64,000 nucleotides of DNA from an uncultured Prochlorococcus sp. (GCA_902571335.1 CACGBT010000002.1:62001-126000), one strand, 5' to 3'; counted from the first letter of the stretch, positions 49,658 through 59,903 are shown. The notes: a model not told the origin generated them from the sequence alone. Numbers and translations are program-made.

Positions 49658-50503
49658 TTAATCTAGTTCAACGTTTTCAGAAAAATAATTTCCAAAATCT
49701 ACAAAATTCTTGCAAAGAGGCTTTAGCTTATTTTTTAATTCAGGAAGATTTTTAATATTGTTTTGATTATTGATTTCTAAATCAATGTATATTATATATT
49801 CGCCTAATTCTCTTTTTGAAGGTCTAGATTCAATTTTACTCATATTAAATCCAAAATCTGCAATATTATTTATAGCTTGAAGTAAAGCACCAGGTTTATT
49901 TGATATTAATGAGAAAGCAAAACTAGCAATATTAGCTAAATTCGAATTTAACTCCTTGCTTAATAAGACAAATCTAGTGCAATTACCTGGAACATCATTT
50001 ATTGGAAAGGCTAATTCTTTAAGTCCTTCAATTTGAATTAATGATTTTGAACCGATAGCAGCTCTGAATTTACTCCCCTTAATCATATTGACAGCTTCTG
50101 ATGTTGAATTTGTTGGGAGAGGAATTGCATTTGGAAGATTTTCAGACAACCATTCTGAACATTGAGCTAATGCTTGAGGATGAGATAATACTTCTGAAAT
50201 GTTTGAAAGTTCTCCATCACTAATTAATGCATGTTTTATAGGTAAAACAATTGCTCTATTTATAAAAATTTCAGGAAATTTCCAAAGGGCATCTAGAGTG
50301 GCTGTAACTCCGCCTTCTACGGAATTTTCTATAGGGACTACAGCAGCATCACAATTGTTGCACGCTATTGATTTAATGACCGAATGTAACCCATTACATG
50401 GTACAAATATAGGTGTCTGAAAATTGGCAAGCTTTGATAATATATGAGCTGCTTTTTCTGCGTAAGTACCACTAGGACCTAAATATGCAACATGTTTGCT
50501 CAT
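49658..50503 (-). CDS. pheA: Prephenate dehydratase
   Basis: PheA converts prephenate to phenylpyruvate in phenylalanine synthesis. The 281-residue chain has the GPSGTYAEKAA start region (residues 9-19), the catalytic NCTRFVLL with the Thr-Arg-Phe triad near 174-181, and a C-terminal ACT domain (about 195-275) with KPGALLQAI and ESRPSK for phenylalanine feedback. It is monofunctional, without chorismate mutase. It is divergent from the DUF1997 gene. Confidence 0.95.
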   Translation of the reverse strand: MSKHVAYLGPSGTYAEKAAHILSKLANFQTPIFVPCNGLHSVIKSIACNNCDAAVVPIENSVEGGVTATLDALWKFPEIFINRAIVLPIKHALISDGELSNISEVLSHPQALAQCSEWLSENLPNAIPLPTNSTSEAVNMIKGSKFRAAIGSKSLIQIEGLKELAFPINDVPGNCTRFVLLSKELNSNLANIASFAFSLISNKPGALLQAINNIADFGFNMSKIESRPSKRELGEYIIYIDLEINNQNNIKNLPELKNKLKPLCKNFVDFGNYFSENVELD

Positions 50504-50555
50504 GATAAATCGTAAGAAAAAAAGAGTTCAAATAAGCATTGGAGGAGTATAGAAA

Positions 50556-51074
50556 ATGCTATTGTCTTTTGATGCTAAACAGAAACTAAAGCTTATTGTA
50601 ACAAGAAATAAGGAATATCTTTCTAAATATCTTTTGGAAGAAGAAAGAGTTGTCGGAGCAATGCTAGATTCCAAAAAATTAGTACCTGAAGAAAAAGGTA
50701 GATATAAATATACAGTAACAAGTTTTAAGGTTTTTCAATTAGATATTAACCCTGTTGTTTCAATTGCTGTAGAAAATAAAGATGGAATTTTAAAAATGAG
50801 CGCACTTGATAGTAAATTGGATGGTTTGGGGATGGTAGATGACTTTAATCTCATTTTGAAAGCAAATTTGGAAGCTACTGATATTGGATTAGAAGGAGAG
50901 GCTCTTTTAGGGGTGTCAGTAAGTCAACCTCCTCTATTGAAGTTGGTACCAAAGAAAATTCTGGAATCTACAGGTCACTCGGTATTAAATGGGATTTTAT
51001 TGGGTATAAAGTCAAGAGTCCAACAGCAATTAGTAAAAGATTTTTTAGATTGGTGTGAATTAAATAAGATTTGA
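50556..51074 (+). CDS. DUF1997 family protein
   Basis: This 172-residue protein matches the DUF1997 family of cyanobacteria and plants, with the [21 protein letters not shown] block (about residues 48-68) and C-terminal [21 protein letters not shown]. No enzyme motif is visible. It has an unusually good ribosome-binding site (GGAGGAG at 50541-50547). Its 3' end overlaps the rnhB 3' end by 15 bp, tail to tail. Confidence 0.82.
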   Translation: MLLSFDAKQKLKLIVTRNKEYLSKYLLEEERVVGAMLDSKKLVPEEKGRYKYTVTSFKVFQLDINPVVSIAVENKDGILKMSALDSKLDGLGMVDDFNLILKANLEATDIGLEGEALLGVSVSQPPLLKLVPKKILESTGHSVLNGILLGIKSRVQQQLVKDFLDWCELNKI

Positions 51075-51677
51075 CTTTTTTAAAAAAGTTTTCCTATGAA
51101 GATTAGTTATTCCTTTTTTTTTAATAAATGAAAAATGCTCTCGAGTGCCGTAACCTTTATTTTTAAATATTAAATATCCTGAGTATTTTTTTTCTAACCT
51201 TTCCATTAAATTATCGCGAGATACTTTTGCAAGTATGCTCGCTGAGGCAATTGCTGTAAACTTCAAATCTCCTGATATTATATTTTCCTGTATGCCTTGC
51301 CATGGCCTTAATAATAAGGGCCCATCAATTATCAATTTTGCTGGCTTTTCTTTTAATTTTTTTAAAGCTCTTATCATTGAAAGTTCTGTAGCAACTCTTA
51401 TACCAAGATTATCTATTTCTCTGGCCGAAGATTGCCCAATGCCATAATCTGAAGAGAGTAATAAAATTTTTGCAAATAGTAATTTTCTTTTTTTGGGTGT
51501 TAAATTTTTACTATCTGTTACTCCGAATTCTTGCAAGATAAATTTATTTTTTTCAGTTAAAACTACAACTGCTGAAAAAACTGGACCAAAAACTGCTCCC
51601 CTTCCAACTTCATCTATTCCAACTTCTAATACTTTATTCAATGCTTGCTGAAGATCTTCTTCTTTTTTTTCTTGCAT
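51060..51677 (-). CDS. rnhB: Ribonuclease HII
   Basis: RNase HII cuts RNA in RNA-DNA hybrids and starts removal of misincorporated ribonucleotides. The 205-residue protein has [14 protein letters not shown] with D22 and E23, the third acid in IIDGPLL near 116, and the last in SRDNLM near 155. Its N-terminal 14 codons overlap the 3' end of rne by 44 bp in another frame. Confidence 0.94.
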   Translation of the reverse strand: MQEKKEEDLQQALNKVLEVGIDEVGRGAVFGPVFSAVVVLTEKNKFILQEFGVTDSKNLTPKKRKLLFAKILLLSSDYGIGQSSAREIDNLGIRVATELSMIRALKKLKEKPAKLIIDGPLLLRPWQGIQENIISGDLKFTAIASASILAKVSRDNLMERLEKKYSGYLIFKNKGYGTREHFSFIKKKGITNLHRKTFLKKSNLI

Positions 51678-53454
51678 TATTTAAATCATCTGTTAGTTCA
51701 ATTTCATCTCTTTTATCTGTTAAAAAAACTTCATTATTTTCATTAGTTATATTTGTTGATTTATCTTTAGAATTTGCATCTGATTCATTTTTAATTTGAA
51801 TCTTTTCTTCTTTAGATTTTGAGACTTTTTTAAGTTGTTTTGCTTTCGTTTTTTTATCATCTGATTTTTTTTCAGTATCCTTATTACTATCTTTTAAACG
51901 TATAAAATTATTGCTAGTGAGGTATTCTTTCCCTAACTTTATAAGTGGATTAATACCTAATTGACTGAAAACAATTTTTTCTTCATTAGTAAGATCAATA
52001 GTTATTATATTTTTTTCTTTTGAATTTAATTGGTTGAAATTATCATTATCATTTTCTTTTTTATTAGAAGAATTCTCTTTACTTAGGTCTTTGTCGTTAA
52101 GTAATTCCTTGTCAATTATTTTTTCCTGTTCATCAGTTGATTGAGAAGTATCTATATCTGAGGCTTTTTTAATGCTTGATTTATTTGATTTCTCTTCAAA
52201 ATTTTTAATTTTAAAATTAGAAATTTGGGAATTTAAAATATTTTCTACATGTCCTGTACCATCGCAAGTCGAACATTTTTTACCGAATAATTCATAAATA
52301 TTTTGACCTTGTCTTTTTCTGGTTAATTCAACTAAACCTAATTCAGTAAGCTGAGCAATTTGAGGTCTAGCAGAATCATCTTTTATAGCTGAAGTAAAAT
52401 GTTCAAGTAACTGAAATTGATCTCTTCTAGATTCCATATCAATAAAATCTACTACGATGACTCCACCAATATTTCTTAATTTCATTTGTCTTGAAATTTC
52501 AACTGCTGCTTCGCAATTAGTCCATAAAACGGTTTGTCTTGAGTTGGCGGATCTTGTAAATGATCCAGAGTTTACATCAATTACAGTTAAAGCTTCAGTA
52601 GGTTCAATAATTATATAACCCCCAGAAGGAAGATCTACTCTCGGCTGAAGAGCCTTCTGAATTGTTTTTTTAATTGCGTACTTCTCGAAAATATTTTGGT
52701 TTGAATTGTTATCATGAAAATCAATATCTATATCAGTTTCATAATTTATTAAAAACTCTTTTGCTCTTTCAACTGAAAATTTACTATCGATGATTATGCT
52801 GTTAGTTGATTCTTTAATATGATCCCTTAAAATTTTAAGAGAGAAATCTTCATCTCTTTTGATCAGATTTGGTGGATTAGAAGCTTCTGAAACTTTAAGT
52901 ACATTTTCCCATTGTTGAATTAAATTTTCTAGATCTTCAATTAAAAGTTCTTCTTTTATCTTTTCAGCCTCTGTCCTAAATAATAAACCTGTGCTGGGTG
53001 GTTTTATTAAAACCCCAAGAGCTTTTAAACGGCTTCGTTCTGTTTCTGTATTTATTTTTCTCGCAATATTTACTCCTTGGCCATACGGCTGTAATATCAA
53101 GTATTTACCAGGGATTGAAATACTTCCGGTTAGTCTAGGACCTTTAGATCCTGTGGGTTCTTTTATTACCTGTACTAGAACTTTTTGTTTTGGTTCTAGT
53201 AATTCAGTTATTCCAAAGATCCCTTTTTTGAGTCTTAGTGGACCAAGATCTGAAACATGGATGAATCCATTTTTATCACTTTCACCAATATTTATGAAAG
53301 CGGCATCAATACCGGGGAGAACATTTTCAACTGTTCCTAAGAAAATATCGCCAATTTGATATTGACCTTGTGCGACGATTAATTCATCAACTCGATCATC
53401 TGTGAGTAGTGCTGCAATCCGAGCCTGCTCAGCGATGATAATTTGCTGAGACAT
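51634..53454 (-). CDS. rne: Ribonuclease E/G
   Basis: RNase E makes the first cuts in mRNA decay and rRNA/tRNA processing. The 606-residue protein is compact, as in cyanobacteria: an S1 domain near residues 35-120, a DNase I-like catalytic domain with VIDVNSG near 294-300 and VVVDFIDM near 335-342, and the zinc-link CSTC near 395-398. A Lys/Glu/Asp/Asn-rich tail of about 200 residues follows. It ends with [11 protein letters not shown], like the cyanobacterial nonapeptide that recruits PNPase. It overlaps rnhB. Confidence 0.95.
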   Translation of the reverse strand: MSQQIIIAEQARIAALLTDDRVDELIVAQGQYQIGDIFLGTVENVLPGIDAAFINIGESDKNGFIHVSDLGPLRLKKGIFGITELLEPKQKVLVQVIKEPTGSKGPRLTGSISIPGKYLILQPYGQGVNIARKINTETERSRLKALGVLIKPPSTGLLFRTEAEKIKEELLIEDLENLIQQWENVLKVSEASNPPNLIKRDEDFSLKILRDHIKESTNSIIIDSKFSVERAKEFLINYETDIDIDFHDNNSNQNIFEKYAIKKTIQKALQPRVDLPSGGYIIIEPTEALTVIDVNSGSFTRSANSRQTVLWTNCEAAVEISRQMKLRNIGGVIVVDFIDMESRRDQFQLLEHFTSAIKDDSARPQIAQLTELGLVELTRKRQGQNIYELFGKKCSTCDGTGHVENILNSQISNFKIKNFEEKSNKSSIKKASDIDTSQSTDEQEKIIDKELLNDKDLSKENSSNKKENDNDNFNQLNSKEKNIITIDLTNEEKIVFSQLGINPLIKLGKEYLTSNNFIRLKDSNKDTEKKSDDKKTKAKQLKKVSKSKEEKIQIKNESDANSKDKSTNITNENNEVFLTDKRDEIELTDDLNNARKKRRRSSASIE

Positions 53455-53647
53455 ATAATTGATTCTGTATGATTTGGATTCTGAAAATCATCTAAAGTAA
53501 AGAATTAGATTTTTTTATTTTTTAATAAAGCGATTTTTATAGCTAGTGTTATGTACTTTTTAAAAATAATAAAGTTAATAGTAATTGAATTCTGCTATTT
53601 ATAAAGCTTTAGACGATTTTCAAACTAATTGAAATTGAATTCATAGC

Positions 53648-53673
53648 TATGATTATCTCTTGAATTAATCATA
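53648..53673. promoter_or_regulatory. Dyads in the rne-dapL intergenic region
   Basis: The 298-bp gap 53455-53752 separates divergent rne and dapL. It is very AT-rich and contains no gene. TATGATTA (53648-53655) and TAATCATA (53666-53673) form a perfect 8-bp inverted repeat, next to the palindrome CATAGCTATG at 53642-53651. A long AU-rich leader on the rne side would allow RNase E to control its own mRNA, as known in E. coli; here that is inference. Confidence 0.35.
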
Positions 53674-53752
53674 ACTAAGATAATATTAACATCTAATCAC
53701 CACTAAAGCACGTTGATCCATTATTCTAATATTGGTTAAGTTTTTATCTAAA

Positions 53753-54979
53753 GTGGTCCAAGTAAACGAAAATTATTTAAAACTCAAAGCAGGCTATTTA
53801 TTCCCAGAAATTGCTAAAAGGGTAAAATTATATTCTCAATCTAATAAGGGTACAGAAATTATTAAGCTTGGTATCGGAGATGTCACAGAGCCATTACCTA
53901 AAGCATGCATAGAGGCTATGGGCAAAGCTTTAGATGATATGGGAACAAAAGAAGGTTTTAGAGGTTATGGGCCAGAACAAGGTTATTCTTGGCTCAGAGA
54001 AAAAATTTCTGAGCATGATTTTATTGCAAGAGGTTGTCAAATATTACCTGAAGAAATCTTTGTTTCAGATGGTTCAAAATGCGATAGTAGCAATATTTTA
54101 GATATTCTTGGCAAAGATAATTCAATTGCTGTAACAGACCCTGTTTACCCTGTTTATGTTGATAGTAACGTTATGACAGGTAGAACTGGAGATGCTTTTG
54201 AAAATGGTACTTATCAAGGATTGACATATCTTGCAATAAACGAAGGGAATAATTTTCTGCCAGTACTACCTGAAAAAAAAGTTGATGTTTTATATCTTTG
54301 TTTTCCTAATAATCCCACTGGAGCAACTATTACTAAAGAAGAATTGAAAAAGTGGGTTGACTATGCTCTTCAAAACAAATCTCTAATACTTTTTGATGCA
54401 GCTTATGAAGCATTTATTCAAGATAAAGATATTCCGCATTCAATATATGAGATTGAGGGTGCAAAAGATTGTGCTATTGAATTTAGATCTTTTTCAAAGA
54501 ATGCAGGATTCACTGGAGTTAGATGTGCTTTTACAGTAATACCTAAAAATCTTAAAGGGTTTAGCTCAACAAATGAGAAAATAGACTTATGGTCTCTTTG
54601 GAATAGGCGACAATCTACAAAGTTCAATGGTGTAAGTTATGTGGTTCAGAGAGGGGCAGAGGCTGTTTATTCTCCTGAAGGGAAGAAAGAGGTGAAAGAT
54701 TTAATTGATTTTTATATGGAAAATGCAAAAATTATGAAAAATAAACTTCAGACTGCAGGATATAAAGTTTATGGTGGGGACAATGCTCCTTATATATGGA
54801 TTAAAGTTCCTGATCAAATGACATCTTGGGACTTTTTTGACTTTCTACTGCAAAAAGTTAGTGTTGTTGGTACACCTGGTAGTGGATTTGGATTATCAGG
54901 GGAGGGTTATTTTCGTTTGTCGGCATTTAACTCACGATCAAACGTCATTGATGCAATGGAGAGAATAATTAATATATAA
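53753..54979 (+). CDS. dapL: LL-diaminopimelate aminotransferase
   Basis: DapL converts tetrahydrodipicolinate directly to LL-diaminopimelate with glutamate, serving lysine and peptidoglycan synthesis. I start at the GTG at 53753 ([12 protein letters not shown]), giving 408 residues, the usual length; a TTG at 53732 would add seven. The [10 protein letters not shown] motif lies near residues 43-52, and the PLP lysine is in [10 protein letters not shown] near 249. This route is typical of cyanobacteria and plants. Confidence 0.95.
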   Translation: MVQVNENYLKLKAGYLFPEIAKRVKLYSQSNKGTEIIKLGIGDVTEPLPKACIEAMGKALDDMGTKEGFRGYGPEQGYSWLREKISEHDFIARGCQILPEEIFVSDGSKCDSSNILDILGKDNSIAVTDPVYPVYVDSNVMTGRTGDAFENGTYQGLTYLAINEGNNFLPVLPEKKVDVLYLCFPNNPTGATITKEELKKWVDYALQNKSLILFDAAYEAFIQDKDIPHSIYEIEGAKDCAIEFRSFSKNAGFTGVRCAFTVIPKNLKGFSSTNEKIDLWSLWNRRQSTKFNGVSYVVQRGAEAVYSPEGKKEVKDLIDFYMENAKIMKNKLQTAGYKVYGGDNAPYIWIKVPDQMTSWDFFDFLLQKVSVVGTPGSGFGLSGEGYFRLSAFNSRSNVIDAMERIINI

Positions 54980-55010
54980 TTGTTAGTACAGTTTAGAATT
55001 TAAAAATTTA

Positions 55011-55328
55011 ATGCTATCTATAAAATTAGAACAAGGTGGAAGTAATAACTCGGCAGTAATTGAAAAGAAACCTGCCGAATTAAAAAATAAATCTCCAAAA
55101 TATAAGGTTTTACTTCATAATGACCCTGTTAATTCTATGGAGTATGTCACTATTTCACTTCGAGAAGTTGTACCACAGTTAAGCGAACAAGATGCTATTG
55201 CCATAATGCTAGAAGCACACAATACTGGTGTAGGTTTGGTAATTGTTTGTGATTTAGAGCCAGCAGAATTTTACTCAGAGTCATTAAAATCGAAAGGAAT
55301 TTCTAGTTCAATTGAGAAAGAGGAGTAA
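55011..55328 (+). CDS. clpS: ATP-dependent Clp protease adaptor ClpS
   Basis: ClpS brings N-end rule substrates to ClpC/ClpP. The 105-residue protein has a disordered N-terminal tail of about 28 residues, then KVLLHNDPVNSMEYV (about 32-46) with the hydrophobic pocket residues, and MLEAHNTGVGLVIVCDLEPAEFY (about 67-89). Cyanobacteria often have two ClpS paralogues; I cannot say which this is. It is 31 bp after dapL and converges with the radical SAM gene. Confidence 0.93.
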   Translation: MLSIKLEQGGSNNSAVIEKKPAELKNKSPKYKVLLHNDPVNSMEYVTISLREVVPQLSEQDAIAIMLEAHNTGVGLVIVCDLEPAEFYSESLKSKGISSSIEKEE

Positions 55329-55343
55329 TAACTGTTAAATTTA

Positions 55344-56963
55344 TTATTTAGAGCGAGCTAATTTCCTTTCTGATAAGGGACGGACTTTTAAGGATTCTTT
55401 TAAGGAGGATTTTCCATATTCTCTTTCGAGAATGTTGATAACTGTTTTACCAAATTCATCTTCTGTATTATCAAAAGCTTCTAAGCAAACCTGACCAAGT
55501 TTTTCCCCTAATAATCCTGGATTCCATAAAAGTTTTCTTGCTGTCCAGGGCATCATGCTCATTGGGTTATAATTCGGCTTCAAAATTTTATGCTCTAATG
55601 CGTACTTTTCAAGAAGAGTATGAGGTTGTAAACCTATAAAGAATATAGCTGGATCAACTAATCCTTTACCAAAAATATTTTCTAGTTCTCTATGGTAAGC
55701 AATCGTTTGTCTTATAGTGCTTGGCGTTTCATCAAAAACATTAAAGGAATAATTTACTGAAACATGGTTCTTGAAACCTGATTGGACTAGCATTCTGCAG
55801 TTGTTTAATACAGTTTCAAGGTCATACGCTAATCTCATTTTTCTAACAAGTTCTTGAGACCCCGAAGTGATACCTATTTCGAAATAGCTCATACCTGTAT
55901 CAACCATAAGCTGAGCTAGCTCAGCATCAATATTATCTGCTCTAATGTATGCAGCCCAATTGATATCATCCCAGCCTTGATCTTTAATAGCTTGTAAAAG
56001 TTTTTTAGCATCTTCAATATGTTTTTTGGCTGGAATAAACTGTGCATCCGTGAACCAAAATCCCCTTACTCCAAGTTCATATAATTGTTTCATTTCTTTG
56101 ATTACTTCGTTAACAGGATTTACCCGAACCTGCTTACCCTCCACAACTGTATAAACACAGAAACAACAATTATGAGGACAACCTCTTTTTGTTTGCACCC
56201 CTACATAGTAATCTCCTCCTTCTATATACCAATTGAATTCAGGCCAAATTGATTTGATATATTTATAATTGCAGGCAGTTTTAACAGTGCCTGAAGGTTG
56301 TTCGTGTATTAATTTGTTCCGAGGTTTTTGTCCAGCAGAATAACATCTTTCTTCTTCTATTGAATCTCCCCTAATGATTTTCTCTATAAGATTTTCTCCC
56401 TCTCCAACAGAAATAACAGTCCCTTTTGGAAGTAGAGTCCCTAACTGTTCATAGAAGACACTAACTGCTCCACCTCCTAAAATTACTTTTATATCTTTGT
56501 TATATTTTTGAGCTCTTTTTAGCCCCATCTTGACTAAAGAAGTATTTCTATATATTTCTCCATAATGAGATGCAATTAATTTTAATCCTCCCCAAGAACC
56601 TCTAATTTTTTTAAGGATATTTTTTGAGTAGAAAACCTCAAAGGAGTTTTGTAGGGGATTTCCACTTCTGCCATCAACAGGTGCATAAATTTGTATATCT
56701 CTCCATGAAAAAATAATAAGATGAGGCCTAAATTGATCAATTTTTCTAGCTAAATATTTGGAAACTTTATTAGACGGAATTATTGCTAGATCAATAAATT
56801 CCTGTTCTATATTTGGAAAAAGTTTATGAATATGATCTGTTAAATAAATAGGCCCAATCGGAAATATTGGATTACATGGAAGTCTCACAGTAAGTATTTT
56901 CCCATAATGTGATCTACGGTTATTTTTCTTATTTAATTTTTTGAACTCGAAATTAAAATTCAT
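55344..56963 (-). CDS. B12-binding-type radical SAM protein
   Basis: This 539-residue protein has the radical SAM cysteines C262, C266 and C269 (GCPHNCCFC). Upstream, a Rossmann-like domain (about residues 20-200, with ILGGGAVSVF and VGEGENLIEKI) resembles the cobalamin-binding domain of the BchE/P-methylase class, though no DxHxxG motif is obvious. I recall cyanobacterial members annotated as linked to photosystem II high-light acclimation, but the reaction is unknown. It is separated from the glycosyltransferases by about 107 bp. Confidence 0.82.
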   Translation of the reverse strand: MNFNFEFKKLNKKNNRRSHYGKILTVRLPCNPIFPIGPIYLTDHIHKLFPNIEQEFIDLAIIPSNKVSKYLARKIDQFRPHLIIFSWRDIQIYAPVDGRSGNPLQNSFEVFYSKNILKKIRGSWGGLKLIASHYGEIYRNTSLVKMGLKRAQKYNKDIKVILGGGAVSVFYEQLGTLLPKGTVISVGEGENLIEKIIRGDSIEEERCYSAGQKPRNKLIHEQPSGTVKTACNYKYIKSIWPEFNWYIEGGDYYVGVQTKRGCPHNCCFCVYTVVEGKQVRVNPVNEVIKEMKQLYELGVRGFWFTDAQFIPAKKHIEDAKKLLQAIKDQGWDDINWAAYIRADNIDAELAQLMVDTGMSYFEIGITSGSQELVRKMRLAYDLETVLNNCRMLVQSGFKNHVSVNYSFNVFDETPSTIRQTIAYHRELENIFGKGLVDPAIFFIGLQPHTLLEKYALEHKILKPNYNPMSMMPWTARKLLWNPGLLGEKLGQVCLEAFDNTEDEFGKTVINILEREYGKSSLKESLKVRPLSERKLARSK

Positions 56964-57070
56964 GCTGCGGAATTCTAATGAATTTGTCTTATATAAGAAT
57001 CTAACTACTTTATAACTAATTTGGAGAAATTAAAAATCTTTAAAAAATACGTCTCAAAATATATTTAAAT

Positions 57071-58162
57071 TCAAATATCGGAAATCATATAAATCCAACA
57101 TACCTTGAGAAGTTTTAATCCATCAATCCACCTAGATATATTTGGTGATCCTGATTTTCTAGCATAATATCTAACAGGATAATTAAGTATTTTTATATTA
57201 TTTTTTGCTGCTTCAAATATTATTGTGAAGTCACCAAATGGATCAGCTTTGGAATCCCAACTCCCATTTTGTTTCATAAGTTTAAAAAATTTTCTTGAAA
57301 AAACTTTTGTTCCACAAAGTGAATCTGAGACTGGCTTATTTATGAGAATTGATAAAAATATTGCAAAGAGTCTATTTCCTATATAATTAGCCCATCTCAT
57401 TGCATCTTTTTCCATTGGAAAAGTTGTGCGGGCACAATTAATTAAAATATTTTCATTTTTAGTTGATTCGATAATTGCAGCAATACTGTCATCAATATCT
57501 ACAGTGAAATCACTATCAATAATGGCTAGGGTTTCACCTTTAGAAATATTAAATCCCTCTACAACGGCATTTTTTTTTCCTTTAGAGGTTTGTTTTAAAA
57601 GAGAAATCTTGAAGAAATCTGAGAAATTATCTTTTAACTCTTTCAAGATCTTATATGTATTATCTCTGCTATTCCCTTCAACAAATATAATTTCCAATTT
57701 ATTGGGTATTTTTTTAAATTTATTTAGTGCATTAATTAAAAGTTTTTTATTACCAGCTTCATTTCTTGCAGGAATTACAATTGTTATTAAATGGTTTGAA
57801 GTTTTGTCATTATATTTATAAAAAAATATTTCCAGTTCGTAGGCAAATTGTTTTATTATTGGCAATTTGCGAAATATATTTTTTAAAAATTGTGGAATTA
57901 GTTTAGTTGGCAAAGGTGTTAATTTTTTTGCTTTCCATCTAATAGATCTGTAATTATAAATTTCTGCTAGAGATTCAATATCGCATAAAGTTATTCGTGC
58001 TTTGGTAGTAGTTTCTCTAAAAACTCTTGAATCTAATCTTAGCCATCTAGTTAATGGCTCCCAAGTGTTGCCCCTGACTTTAATTGAAATAAATTCGTTA
58101 TTATCTTTGAATAATTTATGAAGTTGATTACTTGTTAAATTCCAAGTATTAGCAGATTTCAT
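57071..58162 (-). CDS. Family 2 glycosyltransferase
   Basis: The 363-residue protein has a GT-A domain from about residue 125: ITIVIPARNEAGNK, IIFVEGNSRDNTY, and the metal-binding D216-S-D218 in AIIDSDF. The first 110 residues are an extra basic, aromatic region (WLRLDSRVFRE, then RSIRWKAKKLTPLP) not typical of the family and of unknown role. No clear membrane anchor is seen at the C-terminus. It lies 45 bp downstream of the ArnT-like gene, so they likely act together on a lipid-linked sugar. Confidence 0.82.
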   Translation of the reverse strand: MKSANTWNLTSNQLHKLFKDNNEFISIKVRGNTWEPLTRWLRLDSRVFRETTTKARITLCDIESLAEIYNYRSIRWKAKKLTPLPTKLIPQFLKNIFRKLPIIKQFAYELEIFFYKYNDKTSNHLITIVIPARNEAGNKKLLINALNKFKKIPNKLEIIFVEGNSRDNTYKILKELKDNFSDFFKISLLKQTSKGKKNAVVEGFNISKGETLAIIDSDFTVDIDDSIAAIIESTKNENILINCARTTFPMEKDAMRWANYIGNRLFAIFLSILINKPVSDSLCGTKVFSRKFFKLMKQNGSWDSKADPFGDFTIIFEAAKNNIKILNYPVRYYARKSGSPNISRWIDGLKLLKVCWIYMISDI

Positions 58163-58207
58163 TACTTTATAAAGTTTGATAAAGTCACTTTAGTATATAA
58201 AGAATCT

Positions 58208-59761
58208 TCACTTTTTTATTATTAGTTTCCATGGATTTAAAATTTCGTTTTCATATAAAACTTCATAGTCATAATTATTGCTTTTTATTTCTTTAAATTT
58301 AGTAGTCCATGCTAATTCTGAATTCCTTAACTCATCAAGACTTTCTAAACTTTCACCTAGTACGGGAGTTAATAATGAAATCCTTATGATTTTTGATTGA
58401 GATATAGAATTTTTCGTTCCACTTATATCTACCTTTATATCTTGATTTTTTACGATATCTAGAGATGATACATATTCCATAGTTTCTCTTAGTTCTCTTG
58501 ATCTATCAGTGAATAAACCAGATTGCAGAAGAAATGAAGTTAATAAGTAGGGCCCTATTATAAGAGTTATTATTATTTCTTTGAATGTGTTTGTACGTTT
58601 TAAAAATGACCAAGCTAACCCAAAAAATAGTAACCCAAGAATTAAAAATGTATTTTCCTTATAATTAAAGTTGCTTAGGTGTTTAAAGAAAAAATAATAA
58701 GTTAATGTCAGAAAGACTATAAATAATGGAATAATTTTTGAAGTGATAAATATAAAAATTAATTTAAATCTTTCAGAGTTAAATAGATATCTTATTCCTA
58801 CATAAGTATTTAGTGAAAAAATTGATGAGATTTGTAGAGTATAATAGGGTGTTTTTGTAGAAAAAATACTTAGAATTAAAATCAAAATTAAAGGGAAATA
58901 GGAAAGTATATATTTGTTCTTTGTACTTTCATGAAAATTACATATTATGCCAATAATGGCAAAAATACTCCATGGTAGATATGTTGCGGGAATATTCCAA
59001 AAATAATAGTAGAAAGGATTTGTAAAAGTATTTTTATTAGAGAGAGTGGTAAATTTTTCAACTAAGAAAAAAATAATATTTTTCTCTAAAAAAGGGTTAA
59101 TAGATAATGCCCAAGATAAAAACGGAACAAATCCAATAAATAGTCCAAGCCAAAAGAATTTACTGAATAAAATATTCTTTTTTAAAAGAAAATATGGTAA
59201 CAACGATACTAAAGGCACAAATACTAGAAAAGTTTTCATCATAAAAGAGAAACCAATCCAAATACCAAAAATCAGAATATAAAATTTGCTATCTTTATTT
59301 TTGATTTTGACTAAAGAAAATACTCCAATAGTTACTAAACATGAATAGATGATATCTTGGGTGGCTAAGTGTGAGTAGTCAAACCAAAGATATGTAGTAG
59401 CAAGAATTAGCGGTGATATAATTGCATATTTTTTATTAAAAAATTCTTCATGTAATTTGTAAGTTATGAATAACATTAATATTGCAGCGGTAGTTGTTGG
59501 CAGATACGCGGCAAATATATTTCTTCCAAATATTTCTTGTGACTTTCCAATTAAAAACTGAATTCCAATGGTTCTATCTAAAACATATTCATCCCACCAA
59601 AGAGGAATTATCCAGTTGCCTTTATCTAATATCCATCGAGCTTGTAGAGCATAAAATCCCTCATCAAAAGCTATGTAACTTCTTTTGCCAAAATAAAATA
59701 CTAGAGGAATAAAAATTAATATTTTATAAGTATTTTTAAATTTTAAAATTTTATTAATCAT
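58208..59761 (-). CDS. ArnT/PMT-like membrane glycosyltransferase
   Basis: The 517-residue protein has about ten to twelve hydrophobic segments, and near the N-terminus D33-E34 in FDEGFYALQ, the acidic pair of the GT39/GT83 class that uses polyprenyl-phosphate sugars. The C-terminal 80 residues form a soluble domain. It probably moves a sugar from a lipid carrier to a cell-surface target such as lipid A or a protein. It ends close to tRNA-Thr and leads the two-gene pair with the GT2. Confidence 0.85.
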   Translation of the reverse strand: MINKILKFKNTYKILIFIPLVFYFGKRSYIAFDEGFYALQARWILDKGNWIIPLWWDEYVLDRTIGIQFLIGKSQEIFGRNIFAAYLPTTTAAILMLFITYKLHEEFFNKKYAIISPLILATTYLWFDYSHLATQDIIYSCLVTIGVFSLVKIKNKDSKFYILIFGIWIGFSFMMKTFLVFVPLVSLLPYFLLKKNILFSKFFWLGLFIGFVPFLSWALSINPFLEKNIIFFLVEKFTTLSNKNTFTNPFYYYFWNIPATYLPWSIFAIIGIICNFHESTKNKYILSYFPLILILILSIFSTKTPYYTLQISSIFSLNTYVGIRYLFNSERFKLIFIFITSKIIPLFIVFLTLTYYFFFKHLSNFNYKENTFLILGLLFFGLAWSFLKRTNTFKEIIITLIIGPYLLTSFLLQSGLFTDRSRELRETMEYVSSLDIVKNQDIKVDISGTKNSISQSKIIRISLLTPVLGESLESLDELRNSELAWTTKFKEIKSNNYDYEVLYENEILNPWKLIIKK

Positions 59762-59787
59762 TTTTTGTTTTTAATTTGCTTTTGCAA

Positions 59788-59859
59788 TGCCGATAATTGG
59801 AATTGAACCAATGACCTACTGTTTACGAGACAGTTGCTCTACCGCTGAGCTATATCGGC
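59788..59859 (-). tRNA. trnT: tRNA-Thr (CGT)
   Basis: A complete 72-nt cloverleaf on the minus strand. The acceptor GCCGATA pairs with TATCGGC, discriminator A. The anticodon stem ACTGT/ACAGT encloses CTCGTAA, anticodon CGT, for ACG. The T arm ATTGG-TTCAATT-CCAAT is perfect. CCA is not encoded. Confidence 0.97.
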
Positions 59860-59885
59860 AAAATTAAAAAATATCATTATTGTCA

Positions 59886-59903
59886 TATAGACTTAAGTCT
59901 ATA
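59886..59903. promoter_or_regulatory. 18-bp perfect palindrome upstream of DUF3493 gene
   Basis: TATAGACTTAAGTCTATA reads the same on both strands over all 18 bp. It ends one base before the ATG at 59905 and lies 26 bp outside tRNA-Thr. It is a good shape for a homodimeric regulator operator; the core ACTTAAGT also occurs at 44178-44185 before fusA. The regulator is unknown. Confidence 0.5.
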
